Below, in pieces: positions 23,561-31,342 of a stretch of DNA of 64,000 bases. A model generated the notes under the pieces. The model searched no databases. It saw only the letters and a program-made list of their open reading frames with translations, and was not told the origin of the DNA. Source of the stretch: Dietzia sp032248695 (GTDB taxonomy: Bacteria; Actinomycetota; Actinomycetes; Mycobacteriales; Mycobacteriaceae); NCBI RefSeq assembly GCF_032248695.1, contig NZ_JAVHXC010000007.1, forward strand, positions 179,836 to 243,835, written 5' to 3'. How positions within the stretch are numbered: the stretch's first letter is position 1; every line of letters begins with the position of its first letter. Position numbers and translations under genes: made by a program.

Positions 23561-24789
23561 CCGGCCACCCGTGGAGTATCCCCGCCGATGTGGAGGCCCG
23601 GCGGGCCCGGGACGTCGACAGGCTCGGTCTCCTCGACACCGTCCCCGAGGACCGCTTCGACCAGGTGACCCGCATGGCCCGGCGGGTGCTGGGTGTGCCG
23701 GCCGCGTCCCTGTCACTCATGGACGAGGGTCGGCAGTGGATGAAGGCCATCGAGGGGCTCGACCTGACAGAGGTGCCGCGAGAGAAGACCGTGTGCCGCA
23801 CCACCATCGCGCGCGCCTACCGACGCCCCGATGACCCCGCGCTGGTCATCCCGGACGCGGCGGCCGACCCCGAGTTCGCGGAGATCCCCGGCATCGGCGG
23901 TGAGGGTGGGATCCGCTTCTACGCCGGATACCCGCTGTACGGGCCCTCGGGACACCCCGTGGGGACGTTCTGCCTCTACGACTTCGAGCCGCGGCACCTC
24001 GACGAGGACGAGTTCGAGACGTTCGTCGAGCTCGCCGAGTGGGCGCAGCGCGAACTGGAGCGCACCGACGAGATTGATAAGGCCGCCGAGATCCAGCGAC
24101 GGATGCTGCCCCGCCCCCTCGAGGGCCCCGAGGGGTACCGGGTCTCCGCCGTCTGCCTGCCCGCCTTCACCGTGGGAGGGGACTTCTACGACCACTTCCT
24201 CCTGGGCGACACGCTCGGGCTCACCGTCGCCGACGTGATGGGCAAGGGGCTCGGCGCGGCGATCGTCGCCTCGGCCGTCCGGGCCTCCGTCCGCGGGTCC
24301 GCGCGCTACCTGCTCGAGGCCCGGACGGAGGCGGGGATCCCGGACACGAGCGAGGTCGTGAGGATGGCCGCCGCCCACCTCGAGCAGGACTTCGAGCACA
24401 CCGAGACGTTCGTCACCACCCTGGTGGCGACCATCGACCTGGGGACCGGGCGGATCAACTACGTCGACGCCGGCCACGGCCTGGCGATGATCCGCCGCGC
24501 CGACGGGCGGGTGGACTCCCTCACCGGCGGTGGGCCCCCGATCGGGATCCTGCCCGGGACGGAGTGGGAATCGGCCACCGAGGAGCTGCACCCCGGTGAC
24601 ATGCTGGTCATCTGCTCGGACGGGCTTCTGGACCTGCTCGACGAGGTCAGCGACCGCACCGCGCTGCGACACTTCGTCGCGGCGCACGAGTGCCCGTCCG
24701 CCCTCACCGAGGCCGCCCACGCACTGGCGGCGGGGCTGCCCCCGCTCGACGACGTCACCGTGGTGGCCGTCCGCCGGGAGGACGCGTGA
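23557..24789 (+). CDS. GAF-PP2C (SpoIIE-type) serine phosphatase
   Basis: A 410-residue cytosolic phosphatase. A GAF sensor domain (about residues 20-170) contains VPAASLSLMDEGRQWMKA and YPLYGPSGHPVGTFCLYD. A short helix (IDKAAEIQRRMLP) leads into a PP2C/SpoIIE domain with the metal-binding aspartates in VGGDFYDHF, VADVMGKGLG, CSDGLLDLLD and LDDVTVVAV. Such phosphatases dephosphorylate STAS anti-anti-sigma proteins, and a STAS protein with the target serine lies two genes downstream. The input sensed by GAF is unknown. Start and stop overlap both neighbours. Confidence 0.92.
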   Translation: MTGHPWSIPADVEARRARDVDRLGLLDTVPEDRFDQVTRMARRVLGVPAASLSLMDEGRQWMKAIEGLDLTEVPREKTVCRTTIARAYRRPDDPALVIPDAAADPEFAEIPGIGGEGGIRFYAGYPLYGPSGHPVGTFCLYDFEPRHLDEDEFETFVELAEWAQRELERTDEIDKAAEIQRRMLPRPLEGPEGYRVSAVCLPAFTVGGDFYDHFLLGDTLGLTVADVMGKGLGAAIVASAVRASVRGSARYLLEARTEAGIPDTSEVVRMAAAHLEQDFEHTETFVTTLVATIDLGTGRINYVDAGHGLAMIRRADGRVDSLTGGGPPIGILPGTEWESATEELHPGDMLVICSDGLLDLLDEVSDRTALRHFVAAHECPSALTEAAHALAAGLPPLDDVTVVAVRREDA

Positions 24790-26759
24790 CCGCCGTGACC
24801 CCGGCGCCACCGGTGCCGCGCAGGGAGTACCCGTCGCCGTACCTGCGCCTGCTCATCGTGCTCACGGTCATCGTCGGGATGAACTACATCGTGTGGCGGT
24901 GGCTGTTCTCGATCAACTGGGACGCCTGGTGGATCGCCGTGCCGCTGGTCCTCGCCGAGACGTACAGTCTGATCGACTCGCTGTTGTTCGCTTTCACGAT
25001 GTGGCGACTTCGTCGTCGTCCCCCTCCGCCCCCGGCGCCGGACGGACTGACCGTCGACGTCTTCATCACCACCTACAACGAACCGATCGACCTGGTCCTC
25101 CGCACCGCCGAGGCCGCGCAGCGCATCCGGTACCCGCACCGGACGTGGATCCTCGACGACGGCGCCCGCACCGAGCTCGCCGACGCCGCCCGCGAACGCG
25201 GGATCGACTACCTCACCCGTGCCGCCAGCTGGGCGGGCAAGCCCCGCCACGCCAAGGCCGGCAACCTCATCAACGCGTTGCTGCACACCGACGGCGAGTT
25301 CCTCCTCATCCTCGACGCCGACCAGGTGCCCGAGCCCGAGATCCTCGACCGCACGCTCGGCTACTTCTCCGACGAGGGCATGGCGTTGGTCCAGACCCCG
25401 CAGTACTTCGTCAACGTCCCCGACTCCGACCCGCTCGGCAGCCAGGCTCCCCTGTTCTACGGGCCCATCCAGCAGGGCAAGGACGGGTGGAACTCCGCGT
25501 TCTTCTGCGGCTCCAACGCCGTCCTGCGGCGCGAGGCGCTCATGCAACTGGGCATCACCGGGTACGTCACCGCGGTCGAGGACGGGGTCGCGCGCGCCCT
25601 GCGGACCGCCGACCGGGTGGTGCGGCGCGCCCAGCGGTCGGTGCCGGCCGGGCAGCCCGAGGTGGCCGCCGCGCTGGGGTCCGTGCGGCGGGCCGTGCGG
25701 GCCGCCCGCGCCGACCTGCGCGCGGGGCGGCCGCTGGCCGAGGTCACCTACCGGTTCCAGCAGGAGGTCGACGCCGCGGCCCGCACGGTCGTCGACGCCG
25801 ACCTCGGCGCCATCCGGGCCGACCTGGACGCGATCGCCGCCCTCGACGAGCACGCGTCCGAGACGGTGATCCTCGACGAGGCGGTGCTCGACGACCTGGC
25901 CGACCGCGAGTGGTCGCCGCTGGGCGCGATCGAGTCGGTGCGGGCCCTCATCAGCGCCGTCGACGTGGACCGGGCCGACGAGGCCGAGCCCACGCAGGCG
26001 TTGGCGACCATCTCGGTGACCGAGGACATGGCCACGGCGATGCGCCTGCACGCCGCCGGCTGGCGGACGGCCTACCACCACGAGGTGCTCGCCTACGGAC
26101 TCGCGCCCGAGGATCCCAAGACCATGCTCACCCAGCGACTGCGGTGGGCGCAGGGCACCATCCAGGTGATGTTGCGGGAGAACCCGCTGGTCCAGAAGGG
26201 TCTGACCCTGGCGCAGCGGCTCATGTACTGGTCCACCATGTGGAGTTATCTCTCGGGGTTCGCCGCGCTGGTGTACTTCGCCGCGCCGGTGATCTATCTG
26301 GTGTTCGGCGTGCTGCCGGTGCAGGCCTGGAGTGTGGACTTCTTCGCCCGCCTCATCCCGTTCCTCATCCTCAGCCAGCTGTTGTTCTTCGTGGTGGGCC
26401 GCGGCACCCCCACCTGGCGGGGGCAGCAGTACAGTCTGGCGCTCTTCCCCGTGTGGATTGCGGCAGTGTGGACGGCGGTGCGCAACGTGTGGTTCGGCAG
26501 GCCGCTGGACTTCGCGGTGACGCCCAAGACCCGCCAGGGGGAGGACTCCGTCCCGTGGTACCTCTTCCGCCCACAGCTGGCGGTCATGGCGCTCCTCGTG
26601 GTGGCCGCCGTGATCGGCGTCGTGCGGCTGTACTTCGGCGCCATCTCGGTGCTGGGAGTGGTGGCCAATCTGGTGTGGGTGGTGTTCGATCTGTTCATCC
26701 TCTCGGTGGTCGTGCAGGCCGCGCGCTATCGGGGGCCGCGACGTGAAGGAGAAGAATGA
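24786..26759 (+). CDS. BcsA-like processive glycosyltransferase with a 150-residue insertion and no PilZ domain
   Basis: A 657-residue inner-membrane GT2 enzyme. After two membrane segments (about 20-65) the catalytic domain has DVFITTYNEP, ILDADQVPEPE, FFCGSNAVLRR, SVTEDMATAMRL (Thr412-Asp414) and QRLRWAQGTIQ, as in cellulose synthase BcsA; four to five membrane segments follow. Residues 262-409 are an extra, charged, helical block that begins with a TED look-alike (TAVEDGVARAL) and ends at the true TED motif. BcsA has only a few residues there. The C-terminal PilZ domain for cyclic-di-GMP is absent. The GTG start overlaps the phosphatase stop. Polymer identity is unknown; a beta-linked glucan or mannan is inferred. 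Confidence 0.88.
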   Translation: MTAVTPAPPVPRREYPSPYLRLLIVLTVIVGMNYIVWRWLFSINWDAWWIAVPLVLAETYSLIDSLLFAFTMWRLRRRPPPPPAPDGLTVDVFITTYNEPIDLVLRTAEAAQRIRYPHRTWILDDGARTELADAARERGIDYLTRAASWAGKPRHAKAGNLINALLHTDGEFLLILDADQVPEPEILDRTLGYFSDEGMALVQTPQYFVNVPDSDPLGSQAPLFYGPIQQGKDGWNSAFFCGSNAVLRREALMQLGITGYVTAVEDGVARALRTADRVVRRAQRSVPAGQPEVAAALGSVRRAVRAARADLRAGRPLAEVTYRFQQEVDAAARTVVDADLGAIRADLDAIAALDEHASETVILDEAVLDDLADREWSPLGAIESVRALISAVDVDRADEAEPTQALATISVTEDMATAMRLHAAGWRTAYHHEVLAYGLAPEDPKTMLTQRLRWAQGTIQVMLRENPLVQKGLTLAQRLMYWSTMWSYLSGFAALVYFAAPVIYLVFGVLPVQAWSVDFFARLIPFLILSQLLFFVVGRGTPTWRGQQYSLALFPVWIAAVWTAVRNVWFGRPLDFAVTPKTRQGEDSVPWYLFRPQLAVMALLVVAAVIGVVRLYFGAISVLGVVANLVWVVFDLFILSVVVQAARYRGPRREGEE

Positions 26760-27088
26760 CCGCCTTTGACACCCGACTGATCGGCGAGACCGTGGTCGTG
26801 CAGCCGACCGGCCGGTTGAACATGGTCGCCGCGCCCCGACTGCGCGAGCAGCTGCGCGGACTCGTGGACGGCGGCGCGCGGCGACTCGTGGTGGATCTGG
26901 CGGAGACCGAGTTCATCGACTCGTCGGGCCTGGGCGCGCTGATCAGCGGGCTCAAGGCCGCCCGTCAGGCCGGTGGTGATCTGCGCATCGCCGCGCCCAC
27001 CGAGCAGGTCCGCCGCGTCCTGAAGCTCACCAAACTGGACAAGGTCCTCACCGCGTACGGCTCCGCCGAGGACGCCTTCGATGGCTGA
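26756..27088 (+). CDS. STAS-domain anti-sigma-factor antagonist
   Basis: A 110-residue single-domain STAS protein of the SpoIIAA/RsbV type. The phosphorylatable serine lies in EFIDSSGLGAL, followed by ISGLKAARQAGGDLRIAAPT. Unphosphorylated STAS proteins bind partner kinases and release their clients. It starts inside the synthase stop (ATGA) and overlaps the kinase gene by eight bases, so the pair is probably made in fixed ratio. The phosphatase in the same operon would reactivate it. Confidence 0.93.
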   Translation: MTAFDTRLIGETVVVQPTGRLNMVAAPRLREQLRGLVDGGARRLVVDLAETEFIDSSGLGALISGLKAARQAGGDLRIAAPTEQVRRVLKLTKLDKVLTAYGSAEDAFDG

Positions 27089-27548
27089 CGGGGCGCGGTG
27101 GGAGCTGTCCGCCACCACGGACGAGGGCACCCTCGACCGGATCCTCGACCTGGTGGGGGAGATGAGCGCGGCCGAGGACGTCGACGAGGACACCCGCATG
27201 CGGTTCGAGGTGGCGGTGGCGGAGATCGCCGCGAACGTCATCGAGCACGCCGGTGACGGCGGACCGGTCGGACTGCGCTTCGAGCTCACGGCCACCCCGC
27301 AGCGGCTGGAGGCGCGGTTCAGCGACGACGGCACCCCGGCGCGGGTGAACCTGCGGGGCGTGGAGATGCCGGACGTGTTCGCCGACCGGGGTCGCGGCCT
27401 GGCGATCGCGCTGGCCGCGCTCGACGAGCTCGACTATCGCCGCAAGCACGGCAACAACATGTGGCACCTCGTGTGTTACCGCGGGGACGAGGGCGGCGGC
27501 GACGGAGCCGACGGGGAGAGTCGCCGCGGCGGCGACGACGAGGTCTAG
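27081..27548 (+). CDS. RsbW-like HATPase serine kinase / anti-sigma factor
   Basis: A 155-residue HATPase_c (GHKL) protein. The N box is EIAANVIEHAGD, the G1 box FSDDGTPA, the G2 region DRGRGLAIALAALDEL and the final strand NNMWHLV. The last 25 residues are acidic and glycine-rich. Relatives phosphorylate STAS partners and hold sigma factors. No sigma factor is encoded nearby, so it may act on a distant sigma factor or directly on polysaccharide synthesis. Last gene of the five-gene operon. Confidence 0.9.
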   Translation: MADGARWELSATTDEGTLDRILDLVGEMSAAEDVDEDTRMRFEVAVAEIAANVIEHAGDGGPVGLRFELTATPQRLEARFSDDGTPARVNLRGVEMPDVFADRGRGLAIALAALDELDYRRKHGNNMWHLVCYRGDEGGGDGADGESRRGGDDEV

Positions 27549-27590
27549 CGGCCCCGAGGTCGACGACGACGACGAGGTCTAGCGGCCCCG
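27534..27590. repeat. 34-bp-period duplication spanning two gene ends
   Basis: GACGACGAGGTCTAGCGG at 27534 recurs at 27568, each continuing CCCCG (23 bases identical). The first copy holds the stop of the kinase gene; the second, read on the minus strand, holds the stop of the next gene. Confidence 0.8.
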
Positions 27591-28028
27591 GCCGGTGATC
27601 ATCCCGACGAGCCCGCGCACCGCGCCCCTGGCCATGTCGGCCTTGGAGAAGTAGTCCTGCCAGCCGCACACCCGGCCATCGCGGACCTCGAGGCGCCCGC
27701 ACACCCAGAACCCCACCCGCAGCGGGCCGACGCCCAGGTAGTCGGTGCGTTCGGTGAGCACCACGACGGGGGCCTGCGGGTCGGTGGGGTCCGCGGGGGC
27801 CGACACGGCGAGGTGGTGGATGTCCACGCCGAAGTCGATGCTCCGGTCCATGGCGGACAGTGCGCCCACGACCGCGCGCTTGCCGCGCATGGTCGGCAGG
27901 CCGACGTTGGCCCACCAGACGTCGTCGGTGAGCAGGTCCGCGGCGGTAGCGGTCGAGCCCGACACGAGGGCGTCGAAGAAGGTCCGGACGACCACGTCCG
28001 GGTCGGTCGCGGTGCTGGTGACTGCCAT
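27579..28028 (-). CDS. Limonene-epoxide-hydrolase/SnoaL-like protein
   Basis: A 149-residue protein with the NTF2-like cone fold. It has DVVVRTFFDALVSG, TADDVWW-like LLTDDVWWANVGLP, RGKRAVVGALSAM and, near the end, RDGRVCGWQDYFSKAD, which resembles limonene-1,2-epoxide hydrolases and mycobacterial EphG-type proteins. An epoxide-hydrolase role is plausible but not established from sequence alone. TACCGT six bases before ATG 28028 predicts leaderless transcription. It converges on the polysaccharide operon. Confidence 0.75.
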   Translation of the reverse strand: MAVTSTATDPDVVVRTFFDALVSGSTATAADLLTDDVWWANVGLPTMRGKRAVVGALSAMDRSIDFGVDIHHLAVSAPADPTDPQAPVVVLTERTDYLGVGPLRVGFWVCGRLEVRDGRVCGWQDYFSKADMARGAVRGLVGMITGRGR

Positions 28029-28131
28029 CTCCCCACGGTAACCGCCGGGGGCGGCGCGCGGGTCCTGTATCGAGCCGCCGGTTGCGCTGCATTCAAGGCC
28101 CGCGCTGCCCGCGGCTGGCACGATGAGCCGT

Positions 28132-29064
28132 ATGAGCTCCGACGCGACCCCCGCCACCACCGACGCACTCTCCGGCCAGCCCGCCCACGGCCAACCCGCC
28201 CCGGGCAGGGCCTACGCCACGGACCGGCCCGGCGCCGCGCAGTCGGTCGCCTCGGCCGTGTCCTCCGACGGCACGACCATCGCCTATCGCGTGCTCGGGG
28301 ACCCGGCCGCGCGGCCGCTCGTGCTGATCCACGGCTGGGCGCAGTCCAGTTCGAGCTGGGGCGCCGACCTGCTGGGGGAGCTGGCGCAGCGGTTCCGGGT
28401 GGTGGCGGTCGATCTGCGCGGGCACGGTCACTCCGACGTCCCGGGCGGGGGCTATGACTCGCCGCAGCAGTGGGCGGATGACGTCGAGGCGGTCCTGGAC
28501 GCCGAGGGCATCGGCGACGGCGCGGGGGCGGTCCTGCTCGGCTGGTCGTACGGTGGGGTCGTCGTGTCGGACTACCTGGCCGCCCGCGGGGAGGGCCGCG
28601 TGGCCGGGATCGTCCTGTGCGGGGCCGTCACCTCGCTGTCACGCTCGGCGGGTGGCGCGATCGGCCCCGCGATGAAGGAGGTCACCTCGGGCGGGGCGTT
28701 CGACGAGAAGCCCGCCCGCGCACTGGAGGCGTTCACCGGTTTCGGCAGGGCGATGATGGTCAACGGCGCCGGCGCGGACGGGCAGCGGATCCTCGGGCTG
28801 TCGCTGTCCACACCGCCGGCGGTCCGGCAGGCGCTGCTCACCCGCCGGGTGGACAATGACGAGGCCCTCCGGGCCCTGACCGTCCCCGCCCTGGTCATCC
28901 ACGGCGCCCACGACGGGGTCGTGCTGCCCTCGGCGGGGCGGGCCAACGCGGAGATGATCCCCGGCGGCCGCTATGTGGAGTTCGCCGAGTCGGCCCACGC
29001 CCCGTTCCTGGAGGAGACGCCGCGGTTCCTCGCCGAACTCGACGCCTTCGCCGCCGGCCTCTGA
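28132..29064 (+). CDS. Alpha/beta hydrolase
   Basis: A 310-residue hydrolase. About 40 disordered residues precede the fold; then come the oxyanion-hole HGWAQSSSSWG, the nucleophile elbow GWSYGGVVVS, the acid residue in VIHGAHDGVVLP and the histidine in ESAHAPFLEE. It resembles non-haem haloperoxidase and esterase families; substrate unknown. ATG 28132 is preferred because CACGAT ends seven bases upstream, the leaderless spacing; ATG 28123 would lie inside the promoter. It lies just before mshA, which has its own promoter. Confidence 0.86.
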   Translation: MSSDATPATTDALSGQPAHGQPAPGRAYATDRPGAAQSVASAVSSDGTTIAYRVLGDPAARPLVLIHGWAQSSSSWGADLLGELAQRFRVVAVDLRGHGHSDVPGGGYDSPQQWADDVEAVLDAEGIGDGAGAVLLGWSYGGVVVSDYLAARGEGRVAGIVLCGAVTSLSRSAGGAIGPAMKEVTSGGAFDEKPARALEAFTGFGRAMMVNGAGADGQRILGLSLSTPPAVRQALLTRRVDNDEALRALTVPALVIHGAHDGVVLPSAGRANAEMIPGGRYVEFAESAHAPFLEETPRFLAELDAFAAGL

Positions 29065-29141
29065 GCAGACCCCGGCGGACCCCACCCGCAGGTCACCCGG
29101 CCGACGTGCACGCCCGCGCGGGCGGGGGCACAATCGGACGG

Positions 29142-30452
29142 GTGACCGTCTCCGAGCTCGACCGCGGCGTCGCGCATCCGTTGCCCCGACGCATCGCCGT
29201 GTTGTCCTTCCACACCTCGCCGCTGGCCCAGCCGGGCACCGGGGACGCGGGTGGACTCAATGTGTACGTGCTGCAGACCGCTCGCCGGTTGGCCCGCCGT
29301 GGTGTGGAGGTCGAGATCTTCACCCGGGCCACGCATTCGTCGCAGCCGCCCGTGGAGGAGGCCGGCGACGGTGTCCTGGTCCGCAACATCGTCGCGGGGC
29401 CGTTCGAGGGTCTGCGCAAGGAGGACCTGCCCACGCAGCTGTGCCCGTTCGTCGCCGGGGTGATGCGCGCCGAGGCCGGTCACGCGCCGGGCCACTACGA
29501 CCTCATCCACTCGCACTACTGGCTCTCGGGCCAGGCCGGACTGGTTGCGTCCGAGCACTGGGGTGTGCCGCTGGTGCACACCGCGCACACGTTGGCGGAG
29601 GTGAAGAACGCCGTGCTCGCCGCCGGCGACACCCCCGAGCCCGAGTCGCGCCGCATCGGTGAGCAGCAGATAGTGGACGCCGCGCACCGCCTGGTCGTCA
29701 ACACCGTCGGGGAACGTGACGAACTCGTGCGTTTCTACGACGCGGACCCGGCGGACATCGACGTCGTCTCGCCCGGCGCGGATCTCGAGCAGTACACGCC
29801 CGGTACGCAGCGGGGGACCGAGCGGGCCCGCCGCGCGCTGGGCCTGGCGCAGCGTACCGAGGTCATCGCGTTCGTCGGCCGGATCCAGCCGCTCAAGGCC
29901 CCTGATGTCATCGTGCGTGCGCTCGCGGAGATCGTCCGCACGCAGCCGCATCGTGACGTGCGGTTGCTCGTGGTGGGCGGGCCGAGCGGCACCGGGTTGG
30001 ACCGGCCGCAGTCACTGGTCGAGCTGGCCGAGGAGCTGGGGGTGGCCGACCGGGTGAGTTTCCTCGCGCCGCGGCCGCCGTCCGAGTTGGTGGACGTGTA
30101 CCGCGCCGCGGACGTCGTGGCGGTGCCGTCGTACTCGGAGTCGTTCGGGCTCGTCGCGCTCGAGGCGCAGGCGTGCGGGACGCCCGTGGTCGCCGCTGCG
30201 GTGGGCGGGCTGCCGACGGCGGTCGCTAACGGCCGGACCGGGCTCACCGTGGACGGGCACGATCCGCGCCGGTGGGCGGGTGTGTTGTCGGGTTTGTTGG
30301 ACGACGACGAGCTGCGCCTGTCGATGTCGCGGGCCGCCCCGGTCCACGCCTCCGGGTTCAGCTGGGATTCGACGGCGGACGGGTTGCTGGCGTCGTATGC
30401 CGGCACGATGGCCGCCTACCGGGCCCGGCGTGCGGAGGCCGCGGCGTCCTGA
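29142..30452 (+). CDS. mshA: D-inositol-3-phosphate glycosyltransferase (mycothiol synthesis)
   Basis: A 436-residue GT4 enzyme joining GlcNAc to inositol-3-phosphate, the first step of mycothiol synthesis. The N-terminal domain has TSPLAQPGTGDAGGLNVYV and DLIHSHYWLSGQAGL; the C-terminal domain has FVGRIQPLKAPDV and the nucleotide-sugar E-x7-E motif around SYSESFGLVALEAQ. CACAAT ends seven bases before GTG 29142, so the message is probably leaderless. Order mshA, YbjN-like, gpm1, senX3 matches Rv0486-Rv0490. Its presence confirms a mycothiol-using actinobacterium. Confidence 0.95.
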   Translation: MTVSELDRGVAHPLPRRIAVLSFHTSPLAQPGTGDAGGLNVYVLQTARRLARRGVEVEIFTRATHSSQPPVEEAGDGVLVRNIVAGPFEGLRKEDLPTQLCPFVAGVMRAEAGHAPGHYDLIHSHYWLSGQAGLVASEHWGVPLVHTAHTLAEVKNAVLAAGDTPEPESRRIGEQQIVDAAHRLVVNTVGERDELVRFYDADPADIDVVSPGADLEQYTPGTQRGTERARRALGLAQRTEVIAFVGRIQPLKAPDVIVRALAEIVRTQPHRDVRLLVVGGPSGTGLDRPQSLVELAEELGVADRVSFLAPRPPSELVDVYRAADVVAVPSYSESFGLVALEAQACGTPVVAAAVGGLPTAVANGRTGLTVDGHDPRRWAGVLSGLLDDDELRLSMSRAAPVHASGFSWDSTADGLLASYAGTMAAYRARRAEAAAS

Positions 30453-30705
30453 CCGGGCGTCGTCCCGCCGCGCCCGCCGCGGCGGCCGTCGTCTTTCCGC
30501 AGCCGCTCGTCTCGATGGCGTCTCGCCCCGACCGATGCGCAGGCCGGACGCCATGCCGAGGAGCGTCGGCCGCCAGCGGCGGCGCCGGCCCCGGTCGCGG
30601 CGTGTGGGCGGGCCCCATCCGCCGCTGTGCGGGCATCGAATCCCCGGTGGGCGTCGTTCGAGTAGACAGAAGGGCGAACCGCCCCACCGCCGAAGGAGTC
30701 ACATC

Positions 30706-31233
30706 ATGAGCGACGAGACCCGCGAGCCCGACTTCGACCAGCCCACCGTGGAGCGGATCCGCGCGTTCCTCGTGGAGCGCGAGATCGAGTCCACGCTGGC
30801 CGACGGCCACACCTTCGTCGTGCAACTGCCGGGGGAGAAGCGCCTCAAGACCGCCTGCCATCTCACGGTGAACAAGGAGAGCGTGCGCGTCGAGGCGTTC
30901 GTGTGCCGCAATCCGGACGAGGACTTCGAGAAGGTCTACAAGTACCTGCTGCGCCGCAATCGGCGGCTGTACCAGGTGGCGTACACGCTGGACAACAACG
31001 GCGACATCTACCTCGTGGGCCGGCTGCCTCTGGTCGCGGTGACCGAGGAGGAGCTCGACCGCGTACTGGGTCAGGTGCTCGAGGCGGCCGATCACGACTT
31101 CAACATCATCCTCGAGACGGGCTTCCACACCTCGATCCGCCGGGAGTGGGAGTGGCGGGTCTCGCGCGGTGAGCCGCTGCGCAACCTCGAGGCCTTCCGG
31201 CACCTCACCGAGGACCTGCCCCAGCCGGAGTAG
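30706..31233 (+). CDS. YbjN-domain protein (Rv0487-like)
   Basis: A 175-residue cytosolic protein of the YbjN family, a fold related to type III secretion chaperones. Recognisable blocks are VERIRAFLVEREIEST, AFVCRNPDEDFEKVYKYLLR, LDNNGDIYLVGRLP and ETGFHTSIRREWEWR. Rv0487 has the same place between mshA and gpm1. ATG 30706 has AAGGAG at 30693-30698. Function unknown. The 253 bases before it hold no other gene that I can see. Confidence 0.88.
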   Translation: MSDETREPDFDQPTVERIRAFLVEREIESTLADGHTFVVQLPGEKRLKTACHLTVNKESVRVEAFVCRNPDEDFEKVYKYLLRRNRRLYQVAYTLDNNGDIYLVGRLPLVAVTEEELDRVLGQVLEAADHDFNIILETGFHTSIRREWEWRVSRGEPLRNLEAFRHLTEDLPQPE

Positions 31234-31342
31234 GCGCCGGTCGACTCCCGCCGCACCCGCCGCGCTGCCGCACCCGCCGCCGTGGAGTCGCTGCGCGCAG
31301 CGCTTTCCCAGCCGCGTTAGGCGAAGTCCCCGACAGAGTGAC

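Noticed and set aside
18647..28028. Prophage or genomic island from a distant donor
   Set aside because: Composition matches the neighbours, no integrase or tRNA attachment site is present, and the genes are chromosomal types; lineage-specific gene content is enough.
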